Source: an uncultured Paraglaciecola sp. (GTDB lineage Bacteria > Pseudomonadota > Gammaproteobacteria > Enterobacterales > Alteromonadaceae). Taken from it: DNA of 64,000 nt. Positions 18,491 through 26,576 of this stretch are shown in pieces; the first letter of the stretch is position 1, and every line of letters begins with the position of its first letter. The notes under the pieces were generated by a model. That model saw only the letters and a list, made by a program, of their open reading frames with translations, ran no database searches and was not told the origin of the DNA. The position numbers were made by a program, and so were the translations under genes. The stretch is from the NCBI RefSeq assembly GCF_937123705.1, contig NZ_CAKZKO010000038.1, positions 124,001 to 188,000 of the forward strand, in the 5' to 3' direction.

Positions 18491-19117
18491 TCACTCATTT
18501 TGCTGCTTCATTGCCGCAAGAAAGCCCGTTACCAACATAAATTGCGCTCCATAATAAGTACTCATTATCCAATAAGCTTCAAAAGGAATAGGCATAATAA
18601 ATTTATTAACGGCGATAAAGGAATCCGAGATAATAAATAATATTGCCCCCAGTACGGACCAACGTATCGGTAATGACGATTGCGTCGCCAATAACCCCAT
18701 AGCGCCAATAGCGCACAAATACGCCATCACGGGAATCTTTAAGTCTCCAAGGCTAGGGATAAGTAACCACGCCATTGTCACCATGCCGCCAATTAACAAC
18801 ACACTCAAAGGCCAGCGATGTGCAATGCCTGTCCAATAAGACTTAAACATAAAGGCATAACTCAGTTGCGCTAACAGAAACGCGCCCACACCATAGATAA
18901 ATATGTCAAAAGCTAACAGCAGATCGCCACAGGCACTAAACATCAACGCCAATAGCAAAATAGAGCGAGTCGAGCTGGGTTTTGTGGTTAACACCCCTGC
19001 CCCCAATATCAAGATTGGGATAACTTTTAATAGCCACAAAAAATCCACTGCAAAACCTAGACCGAGCATATAAAAAATAACGAAAATGAAGAATGCAACA
19101 CAGATACTTTTAGACAT
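18491..19117 (-). CDS. YhhN/lysoplasmalogenase-family membrane protein
   Basis: 208 residues with about eight hydrophobic helices. Family-typical phrases are MFSACGDLLLAF, GAFLLAQLSYAFMF, LGAILFIISDSFIAVNKF and YYGAQFMLVTGF; the conserved acidic GD and SD positions in the membrane are those of the YhhN/TMEM86 group. TMEM86B hydrolyses lysoplasmalogen; bacterial members have been linked to the same activity in a few cases. Single gene with its own promoter region. Confidence 0.85.
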   Translation of the reverse strand: MSKSICVAFFIFVIFYMLGLGFAVDFLWLLKVIPILILGAGVLTTKPSSTRSILLLALMFSACGDLLLAFDIFIYGVGAFLLAQLSYAFMFKSYWTGIAHRWPLSVLLIGGMVTMAWLLIPSLGDLKIPVMAYLCAIGAMGLLATQSSLPIRWSVLGAILFIISDSFIAVNKFIMPIPFEAYWIMSTYYGAQFMLVTGFLAAMKQQNE

Positions 19118-19312
19118 AACGACTCACTGTTAACCTTTATTATGAGGTTTTATATTTATTACCCATTGTTAAAAGAGTATCAAGAAAATGACCGACCTTG
19201 CCCAATAAATATCACTTTACAAGGAAAATAAGTTTCCATGATTTTTAGTTAGACTATGGCCGCGTTATAGTGCGTCATCATTACTAAAACAATCAATTAA
19301 TAAGGTTTTTAT

Positions 19313-19984
19313 ATGAATTTTGCAGAATTCGCTGCGTCCAGAAAAAGTGTGCGAGGTTTCAAAGATAAAGCCGTCTCTAAAGAAGTGGTCGATGCGGTGA
19401 TAAATGCTGCAAAATGGGCGCCGTCTTCTTACAATACGCAAACTTGGCGCGTCCACGCGGTAACAGGCGATGTGTTAGATAAAATCCGTGAAGGTAATAC
19501 TAAAAATACCCTAGCTGGCAAGCCACATGTGCGTGATTTTCCCTATAAAGAAGATTACCAAGGGGTTAATCGCCAGCGCCAAATTGATGTGGCTATTCAG
19601 CTTTTTGAAGTCATGGGAATAGGTAGAGAAGACAAAGAAAAACGTATGGAATGGATGATGCGTGGTTTTCGCCAGTTTGATGCACCGGTATCTTTAGTTT
19701 TGACTTATGACAAATCCTTAGAGCCCGCAGGCATCACCCAGTTTGGTTTAGGCTCATTGGCTTATGGAATTGTACTTGCTGCATGGGATCTAGGTTTAGG
19801 CTGCGTGATCAACGGCCAAGGTATTATGCAATCTGATGTGGTACATGAGCATGCACAAATCCCAGATAATGAAGCCATTATGATTTGCATCGCTATGGGT
19901 TACCCCGATGATAAATTTGCCGCCAACGATGTACGCTCTGTTCGCGCCGATAATGAAGAATTTGTAAGCTATCACGGTTTTTAA
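19313..19984 (+). CDS. Nitroreductase-family FMN oxidoreductase
   Basis: 223 residues. The opening FAEFAASRKSVRGFKDK and AAKWAPSSYNTQTWRV are the FMN-binding motifs of NfsB/NfnB-type nitroreductases. The later GSLAYGIVLAAWDLGLGCVINGQ and ICIAMGYPDD complete the fold. These enzymes reduce nitroaromatics or quinones with NAD(P)H; the natural substrate is unknown. Stands alone. The stop codon lies inside a 9-bp perfect hairpin (19972-19994). Confidence 0.9.
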   Translation: MNFAEFAASRKSVRGFKDKAVSKEVVDAVINAAKWAPSSYNTQTWRVHAVTGDVLDKIREGNTKNTLAGKPHVRDFPYKEDYQGVNRQRQIDVAIQLFEVMGIGREDKEKRMEWMMRGFRQFDAPVSLVLTYDKSLEPAGITQFGLGSLAYGIVLAAWDLGLGCVINGQGIMQSDVVHEHAQIPDNEAIMICIAMGYPDDKFAANDVRSVRADNEEFVSYHGF

Positions 19985-19994
19985 CAAACCGTGA
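19972..19994 (+). terminator. Hairpin over the nitroreductase stop codon
   Basis: TCACGGTTT (19972-19980), loop TTAAC, AAACCGTGA (19986-19994). A perfect 9-bp stem but no downstream T-run, so it may stabilise the mRNA end or act as a weak terminator. Confidence 0.45.
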
Positions 19995-20187
19995 ATATGG
20001 AAATAAATCAGCTTTGAATAACGAGTTTGCATTTCAATATTGTCTGCCATCCAGTTTGTGGATATTATGAAAATCACTAAAAAGGAAATTTTTAGCTTAA
20101 TCTATAAATGATTGTAATGAATCCCCTTAAACTCAATAGGGTTCATTGTGGATTTATCGATATTTTATATAGGAATATGTTGAGTAC

Positions 20188-20991
20188 ATGACTAACTATG
20201 CAATCAAATTATGTTTCGTTATTAGCCTATTTTTGTCATGTCTAATTAAAGTCTTAGGAGCGGAGCCTATCCCTCTTATATTCACTGTAAACTCGCCAGG
20301 TTCTATCCCATATTTATACTTTGACTATTCTGAGCAAACTTACAAAGGGTTGATACCAGACTTTTTCGCTGATTTGGAGCAGCGAAAAATATTCAAAATT
20401 GCATATATTGATTCTAATCAATTGCGTAGTGAACAATCTGTAATTGCAGGAAAAGCTGACTTATACCTCGCGAATCCAAAGTGGTTAAAACACCCCGAAA
20501 AAGTCATCGCCAGTAAACCTATTATTCAGCATATGACTTTCTTGTATAGCCTTACTCCCTTTGACGCCAACTTTTCGCCAGCGGCTCTTGATAATAAAAA
20601 GGTATGTACGCAACACGCATATATTTATACCGGTCTTCAGCAATCATTTGAAACCAAAAAATTACAACGATTAGATTCAAGTTATCAAAGGGCTGTAGCC
20701 TCGATGTTAATAAAAGGTCGTTGTGACTATGCCATTTTAAACAACTACAACGCCATTAGCATTTTTGAAGAAACTGAGTTTTGTCATATGCCGATATACC
20801 AATCCCCACAACCGACAAGTAATATTGATTTAACAATTTTAATGCGACCTGAATTGCATGAAATTAAGGCAATCATTGATAATCATCTTGACGTTTTCAT
20901 AGACAATGGCAAAGCAAATAAATCACTATTGTTTCACTCACCGAAACCTAGGTTTCCTAAACCCATTACTTGTAAGTCAACATTTTCTTAA
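20188..20991 (+). CDS. Periplasmic solute-binding-domain protein (SBP_bac_3-like)
   Basis: 267 residues. Signal peptide ends near KVLGA-EP (about residue 25). The mature part looks like the amino-acid-binding type of periplasmic binding protein: YFDYSEQTYKGLIPDFFADL, ADLYLANPKWLKHPEKVIASKPI and DYAILNNYNAISIFEE. No permease or ATPase gene adjoins it, so it may be an orphan binding protein or stand-alone sensor partner, a common situation in Alteromonadales. Start ATG 20188 has AGGA 13 bp upstream. Confidence 0.75.
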   Translation: MTNYAIKLCFVISLFLSCLIKVLGAEPIPLIFTVNSPGSIPYLYFDYSEQTYKGLIPDFFADLEQRKIFKIAYIDSNQLRSEQSVIAGKADLYLANPKWLKHPEKVIASKPIIQHMTFLYSLTPFDANFSPAALDNKKVCTQHAYIYTGLQQSFETKKLQRLDSSYQRAVASMLIKGRCDYAILNNYNAISIFEETEFCHMPIYQSPQPTSNIDLTILMRPELHEIKAIIDNHLDVFIDNGKANKSLLFHSPKPRFPKPITCKSTFS

Positions 20992-21094
20992 GGCAAGAGT
21001 GCGACTTTAACAACTGAGAACCATTTAATACTCTATAGGCTGTTTTATTAATGCCATAGTGCGTGAGCCTTAAGTTCAATAAGTTGAATTATTG

Positions 21095-21952
21095 TTATTC
21101 AACACCGCCGTATTCGTCGATAGTAAAACCTCGTTGCAACGCATAATCTTGGGGCGTTAATCCCATGTGTTTTTTTAAATAGCGAATTAAGTGAGGTTGA
21201 TCACTAAAGCCAAATTGATAGGCAATATCAACCCAGTCAATCTCGCTTTGTTGTCGCTGATAAAGAAATTCCAAAATCGATTCTAGCCTTTGCATTGATT
21301 GGCATTGTTTAAGGGTTAGACCTGTTACCTTCAAAAAGCTGCGCTCTAAGGTGCGTTGTGAACAAAATAGACCACTTGCTAAGTCACTAATTGAAGTGCT
21401 AGTAGCCAGCAGTGGCAGTATTTGCCTCGTCAATTGACTGTGCTTATCCTCAATAGCGTTTGAAAACCAATAAACACATAAGGTATCCAGCATTTTACAG
21501 CAGTTATCTGGTGCATTGCGTGCCATAACAATGAGCTCGCTGCTACTGAGGTGAGTGCCGTCTTCGATAATCGTCTCGTCACCACTGCTGCCATAAACTT
21601 TATCGATTAATGTTTGGGAGGCTTGACCTTGTAATGCCGTCAGATTTATCAGGGAATATGGCGCACCTGCATGGAATTTGATTCCGATACAGGCGAATGC
21701 TTTAGAATGATCCAATTGGTAGGTTTTGCTATAAGGATGTAGCCAATGGTTGCCAACTACTTGAGAAACACCCTTGTCATTTTTATATTGAAAACTTTGT
21801 GTTGGAATAGCTAGTATCAAATGAGTTGACGGATCAGGATTAAGCTTAGGGTAATCAGTACCTTCAGCATTGGCTGATTTTTCTAGAAACCAATAACAGT
21901 CAATGTATTTGGAAATATCAGGTTTATCTGGCTTTTTTAACCAACGGATCAT
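21095..21952 (-). CDS. AraC-family transcriptional regulator
   Basis: 285 residues from the ATG at 21952, which has AAGG 6 bp ahead; the frame also has a GTG one codon earlier. The N-terminal region (WLKKPDKPDISKYIDCYWFLEKS) is the ligand-domain type seen in AraC regulators with a DUF6597-like start. The C-terminal pair of helix-turn-helices covers about 185-280 (ISDLASGLFCSQRTLERSFLKVTGLTLKQ, and VDIAYQFGFSDQPHLIRYLKKHMGLTPQDY). It lies 39 bp ahead of nothing on its strand except the GNAT gene upstream. Target unknown. Confidence 0.85.
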   Translation of the reverse strand: MIRWLKKPDKPDISKYIDCYWFLEKSANAEGTDYPKLNPDPSTHLILAIPTQSFQYKNDKGVSQVVGNHWLHPYSKTYQLDHSKAFACIGIKFHAGAPYSLINLTALQGQASQTLIDKVYGSSGDETIIEDGTHLSSSELIVMARNAPDNCCKMLDTLCVYWFSNAIEDKHSQLTRQILPLLATSTSISDLASGLFCSQRTLERSFLKVTGLTLKQCQSMQRLESILEFLYQRQQSEIDWVDIAYQFGFSDQPHLIRYLKKHMGLTPQDYALQRGFTIDEYGGVE

Positions 21953-21994
21953 CACGCACCTTGAATGTATTTTTAACGCTCGGTTTTGCTTATT

Positions 21995-22816
21995 TTATGC
22001 TTGATTAAACTCATATTGTATTATCCGATGATCAGCGATAAACCCAGCGTGAGCAATGGCTTTTTGAGCAGCTACATTAGTACTTTCAGTGGAACACATA
22101 GGTGTTAATCCCTGCTTGAACGCTTGTATTGCAAGGTAGCCTAGTACTTTTTTGGCGATACCTTGTCCGCGTACTGATTGAGCAACAATCATACCTAATT
22201 CGGCATATTCGGTTTGGTATTGATCGAATAATCGACACTCTCCTGCTGCTAACAACTGGCCCTGATGCCAATATCCGAAGAGTTCGTTACGTTCAATTAA
22301 ATTACCATAGTATTGCGTTAGCCACTGTTCAGGCGCACCAATATTGGCGACTGAAAAGGCAACAAAGTCTGCTAATTGTTCAGTGTGAGTGAGCTGCATG
22401 TCAATGAGATCACTCGCATCTTCAGGCATATCTGCATAGTGCTGATACATCAGGGCGTTGACTTTATATGTCGCTGAGTTGTCTAAACATAACGCTTGAT
22501 ATTGAGGCTCTGCGGTACTCACAAACGCACCTTTAACCTCGTCTATTACTGAACTGTTGTTTTGTGCAATTAAGGTAAATAATTCACGGGAATGTGCGTG
22601 TAAGTGTGGTTCCAAGTAAAATTGCAATATGTAACCCTCATCATTAACACAACAAAATCCAACTATGGTTTGCTCAACGTAAAAGCCAAAGTGTTTCGCC
22701 ATAGGCACAAAACCAAAGTGCCACATGCCGTCGAGTGGCGCTATCGCTTTTTCAAAGTATGCTCTTTTTTGATTGGTTAACTCGCTTAGTGAATCAATAG
22801 TAGCAATTTTAATCAT
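21995..22816 (-). CDS. GNAT-family N-acetyltransferase
   Basis: 273 residues. The C-terminal third carries the acetyl-CoA binding pattern (ELGMIVAQSVRGQGIAKKVLGYLAIQAFKQGLTPMCSTESTNVAAQKAIAHAGF), which is the V-x-x-x-x-RGQG-x-A/G motif A of GNAT enzymes. The N-terminal part is less typical and may be a second degenerate GNAT fold. Acceptor unknown. It sits 42 bp upstream of the AraC regulator on the same strand, so the two may be co-transcribed. Confidence 0.82.
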   Translation of the reverse strand: MIKIATIDSLSELTNQKRAYFEKAIAPLDGMWHFGFVPMAKHFGFYVEQTIVGFCCVNDEGYILQFYLEPHLHAHSRELFTLIAQNNSSVIDEVKGAFVSTAEPQYQALCLDNSATYKVNALMYQHYADMPEDASDLIDMQLTHTEQLADFVAFSVANIGAPEQWLTQYYGNLIERNELFGYWHQGQLLAAGECRLFDQYQTEYAELGMIVAQSVRGQGIAKKVLGYLAIQAFKQGLTPMCSTESTNVAAQKAIAHAGFIADHRIIQYEFNQA

Positions 22817-22946
22817 GGTTCAATGCCTTCTGGAAAGAAATTTAAATGAACTTTATCTTAGGTTCTATATACCTAGAAAGATTGTAAAAAAGCGACATTT
22901 AAGACAGGAGCTATCGTTGTTTATTAAACTGGGTAATTCTAACTAT

Positions 22947-23408
22947 TTAACACCAATCTTGTGATTTTTTAATGTCACTGATTTTGGCTTCAATCCATTT
23001 ATCTCCTTGATCTGTGGTTTCTTTTTTCCAAAATGGCGCTTGGGTTTTCAAAAAGTCCATAATAAATTCATTGGCTTGATAAGCCGCTTGGCGGTGTTGA
23101 CTGGTGACGCCAACAAACACAATTTGATCAGATACATCAAGCTGCCCTACCCTGTGAATAACCGACACACTGCCTAGTGGCCATTTTGAACGGGCTTGTT
23201 CGACTATATTGTTGAGCACTTTTTCGGTCATGGCGGGGTAATGCTCTAAAAACAAGCCACTTACAGACTTTTGAAGATTGCTATCTCGCACTAAGCCTAC
23301 AAAAGTGACTATGGCACCATCACTGTTGCTACTGTCTCGTAGTTTTTTATATTCAGCGGCAAAATCAAAATCCTGCGTTTGCACATTGATATGGGTGAAG
23401 TGAGGCAT
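22947..23408 (-). CDS. moaE: Molybdopterin synthase catalytic subunit MoaE
   Basis: 153 residues. Recognised by VTFVGLVRD, SGLFLEHYPAMTEKVL, VSVIHRVGQLDVSDQIVFVGVTSQHRQAAYQANEFIMDFLKTQAPFWKKE. The catalytic lysines lie in KTQAPFWKKE. With thiocarboxylated MoaD it converts cPMP to molybdopterin. Last gene of the minus-strand Moco operon, 7 bp behind moaD. Confidence 0.96.
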   Translation of the reverse strand: MPHFTHINVQTQDFDFAAEYKKLRDSSNSDGAIVTFVGLVRDSNLQKSVSGLFLEHYPAMTEKVLNNIVEQARSKWPLGSVSVIHRVGQLDVSDQIVFVGVTSQHRQAAYQANEFIMDFLKTQAPFWKKETTDQGDKWIEAKISDIKKSQDWC

Positions 23409-23415
23409 GTGCTCT

Positions 23416-23676
23416 TTAACCGCCCGTTACTGGCGGAAAAAATGCAATTTCGTCACCCGCTTTTAATGGCGCCGTTTCCTTGCTTATTTCTTGATTAACC
23501 GCCACTAAGGCTTTGCCATAAGCCATGTATTCTTGCCACAACTCACCTTTTAGCTGCAAAGTCTCTCGCAACATGGCTACGGTCTCTATTGCAGAAGCGC
23601 CTTTAACTAACTCAATCTTCAATTCATCGGTTTTAAGTACATCTTTTAGTTGCCCAAAAAACAATATTTTTAACAT
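23416..23676 (-). CDS. moaD: Molybdopterin synthase sulfur-carrier subunit MoaD
   Basis: 86 residues from the ATG at 23676; the longer frame begins with TTG two codons upstream. Ubiquitin-like fold ending in the essential Gly-Gly (FFPPVTGG), which is adenylated and thiocarboxylated. The start overlaps the moaC stop by 7 bp, implying coupled translation, and moaE follows. Confidence 0.95.
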   Translation of the reverse strand: MLKILFFGQLKDVLKTDELKIELVKGASAIETVAMLRETLQLKGELWQEYMAYGKALVAVNQEISKETAPLKAGDEIAFFPPVTGG

Positions 23677-24155
23677 GTCCAATCACCACTTTTTCCGCCT
23701 TGTTTACTTAATACTTTAATATCACTAATTTGCATATGGGGGTCCACTGCTTTACACATATCAAAAAGCGTTAATGCGGCCACGCTTACGGCTGTTAGTG
23801 CTTCCATTTCCACCCCAGTTTGACCTGCGAGCTTACACATAGCTTGAATATGTACTTTGTTTTCGGCATCTAAGATTTTAAAGTCAATGTGCACTTTTGA
23901 CAACATTAACGGATGACATAAAGGGATCAAATCGCTGCACTTTTTGGCCCCCTGAATACCTGCAATACGAGCAATTGACAACACATCCCCTTTGGCATGA
24001 CTGTTTTCTTTTAACATCGAAAATGCCTGAGATGACATAGTAATATATCCCTCAGCAACCGCCTGTCTTTGAGTGATTTTTTTATCTGTGACATCCACCA
24101 TATTGGCTGTGCCATGTTCATTCACATGGGTTAATACCGCATTTTTTTTATTCAT
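23670..24155 (-). CDS. moaC: Cyclic pyranopterin monophosphate synthase accessory protein MoaC
   Basis: 161 residues with the family phrases ANMVDVTDKKITQRQAVAEG, KGDVLSIARIAGIQGAKKCSDLIPLCHPL, and GVEMEALTAVSVAALTLFDMCKAVD. It converts the MoaA product 3',8-cyclo-GTP to cPMP. Positioned 8 bp after moaB and overlapping moaD. Confidence 0.97.
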   Translation of the reverse strand: MNKKNAVLTHVNEHGTANMVDVTDKKITQRQAVAEGYITMSSQAFSMLKENSHAKGDVLSIARIAGIQGAKKCSDLIPLCHPLMLSKVHIDFKILDAENKVHIQAMCKLAGQTGVEMEALTAVSVAALTLFDMCKAVDPHMQISDIKVLSKQGGKSGDWTC

Positions 24156-24163
24156 ATCCTAGA

Positions 24164-24697
24164 TTACCTTCTACTGGTACATTGGCTGATGTCTTTTAGA
24201 TGCACCGCAAAGTTACAGGGTTTATGGCTGGCATCTAGCTGTTGTTGCAATATGCCATTCCAGGCTGTTTTGCAGGCGCCCGTTGAGCCCGGCATACAAA
24301 AAATAGCGGTACCATTTGCCATGCCACCTAATGCTCGGGATTGCACTGTGGAGGTGCCGATTTCGAGAAAAGAGATATGTCTAAATAATTCGCCAAAGCC
24401 TTCTATTTCTTTTTCAAATAAAGGTGTCATGGCCTCGGGAGTGGTATCTCGTGCTGTAAAACCTGTACCTCCTGTTATTAACACCACTTGAACGTCATCA
24501 GAGGCTATCCAGTTAGACACCACTGCTCGTATTTGAAACTTGTCGTCTATAACAATTTTTTTGTCGACAACACTATGGGCGTCAGCCATGGCGGCTTGTT
24601 GTAGATATTGCCCAGAGGTGTCGTTATCTTCACTGCGAGTATCCGACACGGTTAACACGGCAATATTAAGGGCTTGTTTATGGGCTGCGGTTTTCAT
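24164..24697 (-). CDS. moaB: MoaB/Mog-type molybdenum cofactor biosynthesis protein
   Basis: 177 residues. Motifs VLTVSDTRSEDNDTSGQYL, VLITGGTGFTARDTTPEA and the closing ALGGMANGTAIFCMPGSTGACKTAW are those of the MoaB/MogA family that binds molybdopterin and, in MogA and some MoaB proteins, adenylates it. The length and start (AHKQALNIAVLTVSDTRS) favour MoaB. The gene lies 7 bp after mobA in the same operon. Confidence 0.95.
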   Translation of the reverse strand: MKTAAHKQALNIAVLTVSDTRSEDNDTSGQYLQQAAMADAHSVVDKKIVIDDKFQIRAVVSNWIASDDVQVVLITGGTGFTARDTTPEAMTPLFEKEIEGFGELFRHISFLEIGTSTVQSRALGGMANGTAIFCMPGSTGACKTAWNGILQQQLDASHKPCNFAVHLKDISQCTSRR

Positions 24698-24704
24698 TTA
24701 TGCT

Positions 24705-25310
24705 CTATACCTTGCTGTTTGATTGTCTAGCACAGTGAGATTGCCACTGGCTAGGCGTATTAATGTTGTTCAAATGACTCATATTTAAAGGAGAAATCTC
24801 GCTACCTTGAAGGCCAGCTAGCAGTGCTTTGATAGAGTAATGACTGTTTTTAGCTGGCAATTCAATATTATCTAGTGTGTATTTAAGTTTAGTGTTTAAG
24901 TAGGCGGTAACACCTTTGGTAATGGGTAAATACAAAGGTAAATAATATTTTTCAAATGCACATATATTGCCGTGTTTCCTGCCTTGCTCTAATAAGTGAC
25001 CAAAATCCTCTGTGCTTAAGTCAGGCATATCAACGGCAGCTATCAGTAACTCAGTAATAGGCAAGCCACGCTGTTTAATATGAGCTATCACCCCATGTAT
25101 ACCCGACAAAGGACCACAATGAGGAATAACATCAGCGATACCTTTGGGATGAGTAGAGCCGCTCACAAATACCTGATGATTACAAATGTTAGCAAGGCGC
25201 TTTTGACTATGTTGAAGCAGGGTTTCTTGGCTGTGTGGCAAAGTTAACAAACTTTTATCTGTACCCATCCTGCTTGACCTGCCTCCTGCTAATATTAACC
25301 CTGCCAACAT
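24705..25310 (-). CDS. mobA: Molybdenum cofactor guanylyltransferase MobA
   Basis: 201 residues from the ATG at 25310. An AGGAGG sequence (25320-25325) lies 9 bp ahead of this ATG, inside the end of moaA, and the product then begins MLAGLILAGGRSSRMGTDKS, the GTP-binding signature. The longer frame would overlap moaA by 58 bp. MobA attaches GMP to make the MGD form of the cofactor, needed by DMSO-reductase-family enzymes such as the YdeP-type protein at 46151. XDH itself uses other Moco forms. Overall similarity beyond the N-terminus is weak, as is normal for MobA. Confidence 0.9.
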   Translation of the reverse strand: MLAGLILAGGRSSRMGTDKSLLTLPHSQETLLQHSQKRLANICNHQVFVSGSTHPKGIADVIPHCGPLSGIHGVIAHIKQRGLPITELLIAAVDMPDLSTEDFGHLLEQGRKHGNICAFEKYYLPLYLPITKGVTAYLNTKLKYTLDNIELPAKNSHYSIKALLAGLQGSEISPLNMSHLNNINTPSQWQSHCARQSNSKV

Positions 25311-25315
25311 TTTAG

Positions 25316-26284
25316 TTAGCCTCCTAGCATAGCCAAGTGTTTGGTGGCTCCGGTAAAACCATCTTGCAGCCAATGGGTGGCTTCTTTATCGCCAAGTAAA
25401 TCAACTAACTTAGCTTGTAATTCGCCGCTATCAGCTGATTGTAATGCGGGCCTAATATCTAGACCTTGGTCGGCAAACAAACATAGATGTAGCTTACCCG
25501 TTGCTGAAATTCGGAGTCGATTGCAGCTGGCACAAAAATCTTTGCTGTAGGGCATGATCAAGCCAATTTTGCCTTGGTAATCTGGATGGAAAAATTCTTG
25601 TGCGGGCCCAGCTGCTTTATCGCGAATAAGTTGTCCCCAGCCTGCGTCTAATAATTGCTGTTTAATGGGTGCACCAGATACATGATTTTTTTCAAAAAAG
25701 GTGACGTTATCACCAGTCTGCATCAGCTCAATTAATCGCAATGTGACTGGCGTCGCTTGCAGCCAAGTTAGAAAGTTCTTCAGTTCTTGCTGGTTGTATT
25801 GTTTCATCAACACCGCGTTGATTTTAACTTTTACGCCCAAGGCAATGGCTTTGTCGATACCTCTGAGAATGGTTTCGAGTTTATTGTGGCCGGTAATAGT
25901 GGCAAACATGCGGGGATCTAAGCTATCAATACTGATGTTAAGGGAATTTAAGCCCGCATCGACCCATTTTTGAATGTCAGCCTCTAACTTATAGCCATTA
26001 CTGGTCATGGCCACATGTTTTATGCCCGGAGTAGATGCACAAGCCCTTATAATGTCGGGTAAGTCTTTTCTGAGAGAGGGTTCGCCGCCCGTGATACGCA
26101 CTTTGCTGGTGCCTAAGGCCGCAAATCCATTTACTAGGGTTTTAATCTCAACTAAGCTCAAAAAATCACGACTGCTATCGCAGGCATAACCATCTGGCAG
26201 GCAGTAATTGCATTTAAAATTACATACGTCTGTAATAGACAGCCGCAAATAATGGAAACGGCGTCCAAATTTATCTTCTAACAT
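25316..26284 (-). CDS. moaA: GTP 3',8-cyclase MoaA (radical SAM)
   Basis: 322 residues from the ATG at 26284, the normal MoaA length; a TTG 31 codons upstream only extends into the leader. Radical-SAM cysteines are Cys21, Cys25 and Cys28 (VCNFKCNYC). The second cluster is formed by CASCNRLR and KLHLC near residues 250-275, and the C-terminus is the required Gly-Gly (LAMLGG). It catalyses the first step of Moco synthesis. First gene of moaA-mobA-moaB-moaC-moaD-moaE, with mobA starting 5 bp after its stop. The structured leader at 26285-26445 probably regulates it. Confidence 0.97.
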   Translation of the reverse strand: MLEDKFGRRFHYLRLSITDVCNFKCNYCLPDGYACDSSRDFLSLVEIKTLVNGFAALGTSKVRITGGEPSLRKDLPDIIRACASTPGIKHVAMTSNGYKLEADIQKWVDAGLNSLNISIDSLDPRMFATITGHNKLETILRGIDKAIALGVKVKINAVLMKQYNQQELKNFLTWLQATPVTLRLIELMQTGDNVTFFEKNHVSGAPIKQQLLDAGWGQLIRDKAAGPAQEFFHPDYQGKIGLIMPYSKDFCASCNRLRISATGKLHLCLFADQGLDIRPALQSADSGELQAKLVDLLGDKEATHWLQDGFTGATKHLAMLGG

Positions 26285-26445
26285 GTTTATTAACACCTTT
26301 CCAAAGTGAAGTAACACAATATTGTGGCACTTGCGGGAGGCAGTTCGATTTCTCTTACTACCCTGGCGAATTGGCAAAACTTGCCATATTCACGGCTAAA
26401 TTACCTTGTCGTGGATTTAGGTAAAGAAGCTCGGAGTTATCCATA
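26285..26445 (-). ncRNA. Structured moaA leader, candidate Moco riboswitch
   Basis: On the minus strand, the roughly 160 bases ahead of the moaA ATG contain conserved-looking segments ACTCCGAGC and GCCTCCCGCAAGTGCCA. They also contain short hairpins (TGGCAA/TTGCCA at 26372-26377 and 26381-26386; TTACC/GGTAA further out) and a palindrome CACAATATTGTG (26315-26326) before the start. moaA operons in gammaproteobacteria often carry the Moco RNA motif at this position, and the CTCCGAGC/CCTCCCG pair recalls it. I could not align it to the Rfam model. Confidence 0.42.
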
Positions 26446-26473
26446 GGTTATTTGTAGTAAAAACAAATAACCT
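26445..26473. promoter_or_regulatory. Perfect 11-bp-arm inverted repeat upstream of moaA, possible ModE-like operator
   Basis: AGGTTATTTGT (26445-26455), 7-base spacer, ACAAATAACCT (26463-26473). It lies upstream of the moaA leader and 104 bp before the divergent glycerate-kinase-like gene. GTTAT...ATAAC arms with about a 7-base spacer resemble ModE sites of E. coli, where ModE controls moa transcription. No modE gene is in this window. Confidence 0.4.
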
Positions 26474-26576
26474 TTAGGTATTTGTACCATAAAATACTAA
26501 GTTTGTATTGAGAAACAACAGTGTTTCATTGGTGTATATCCACATGATTAATTAACATACATATTCAGTAAGCTCA

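Noticed and set aside
25311-25373. Longer mobA frame extending into moaA
   Set aside because: The extra residues do not match MobA, and a perfect AGGAGG precedes the internal ATG at 25310.
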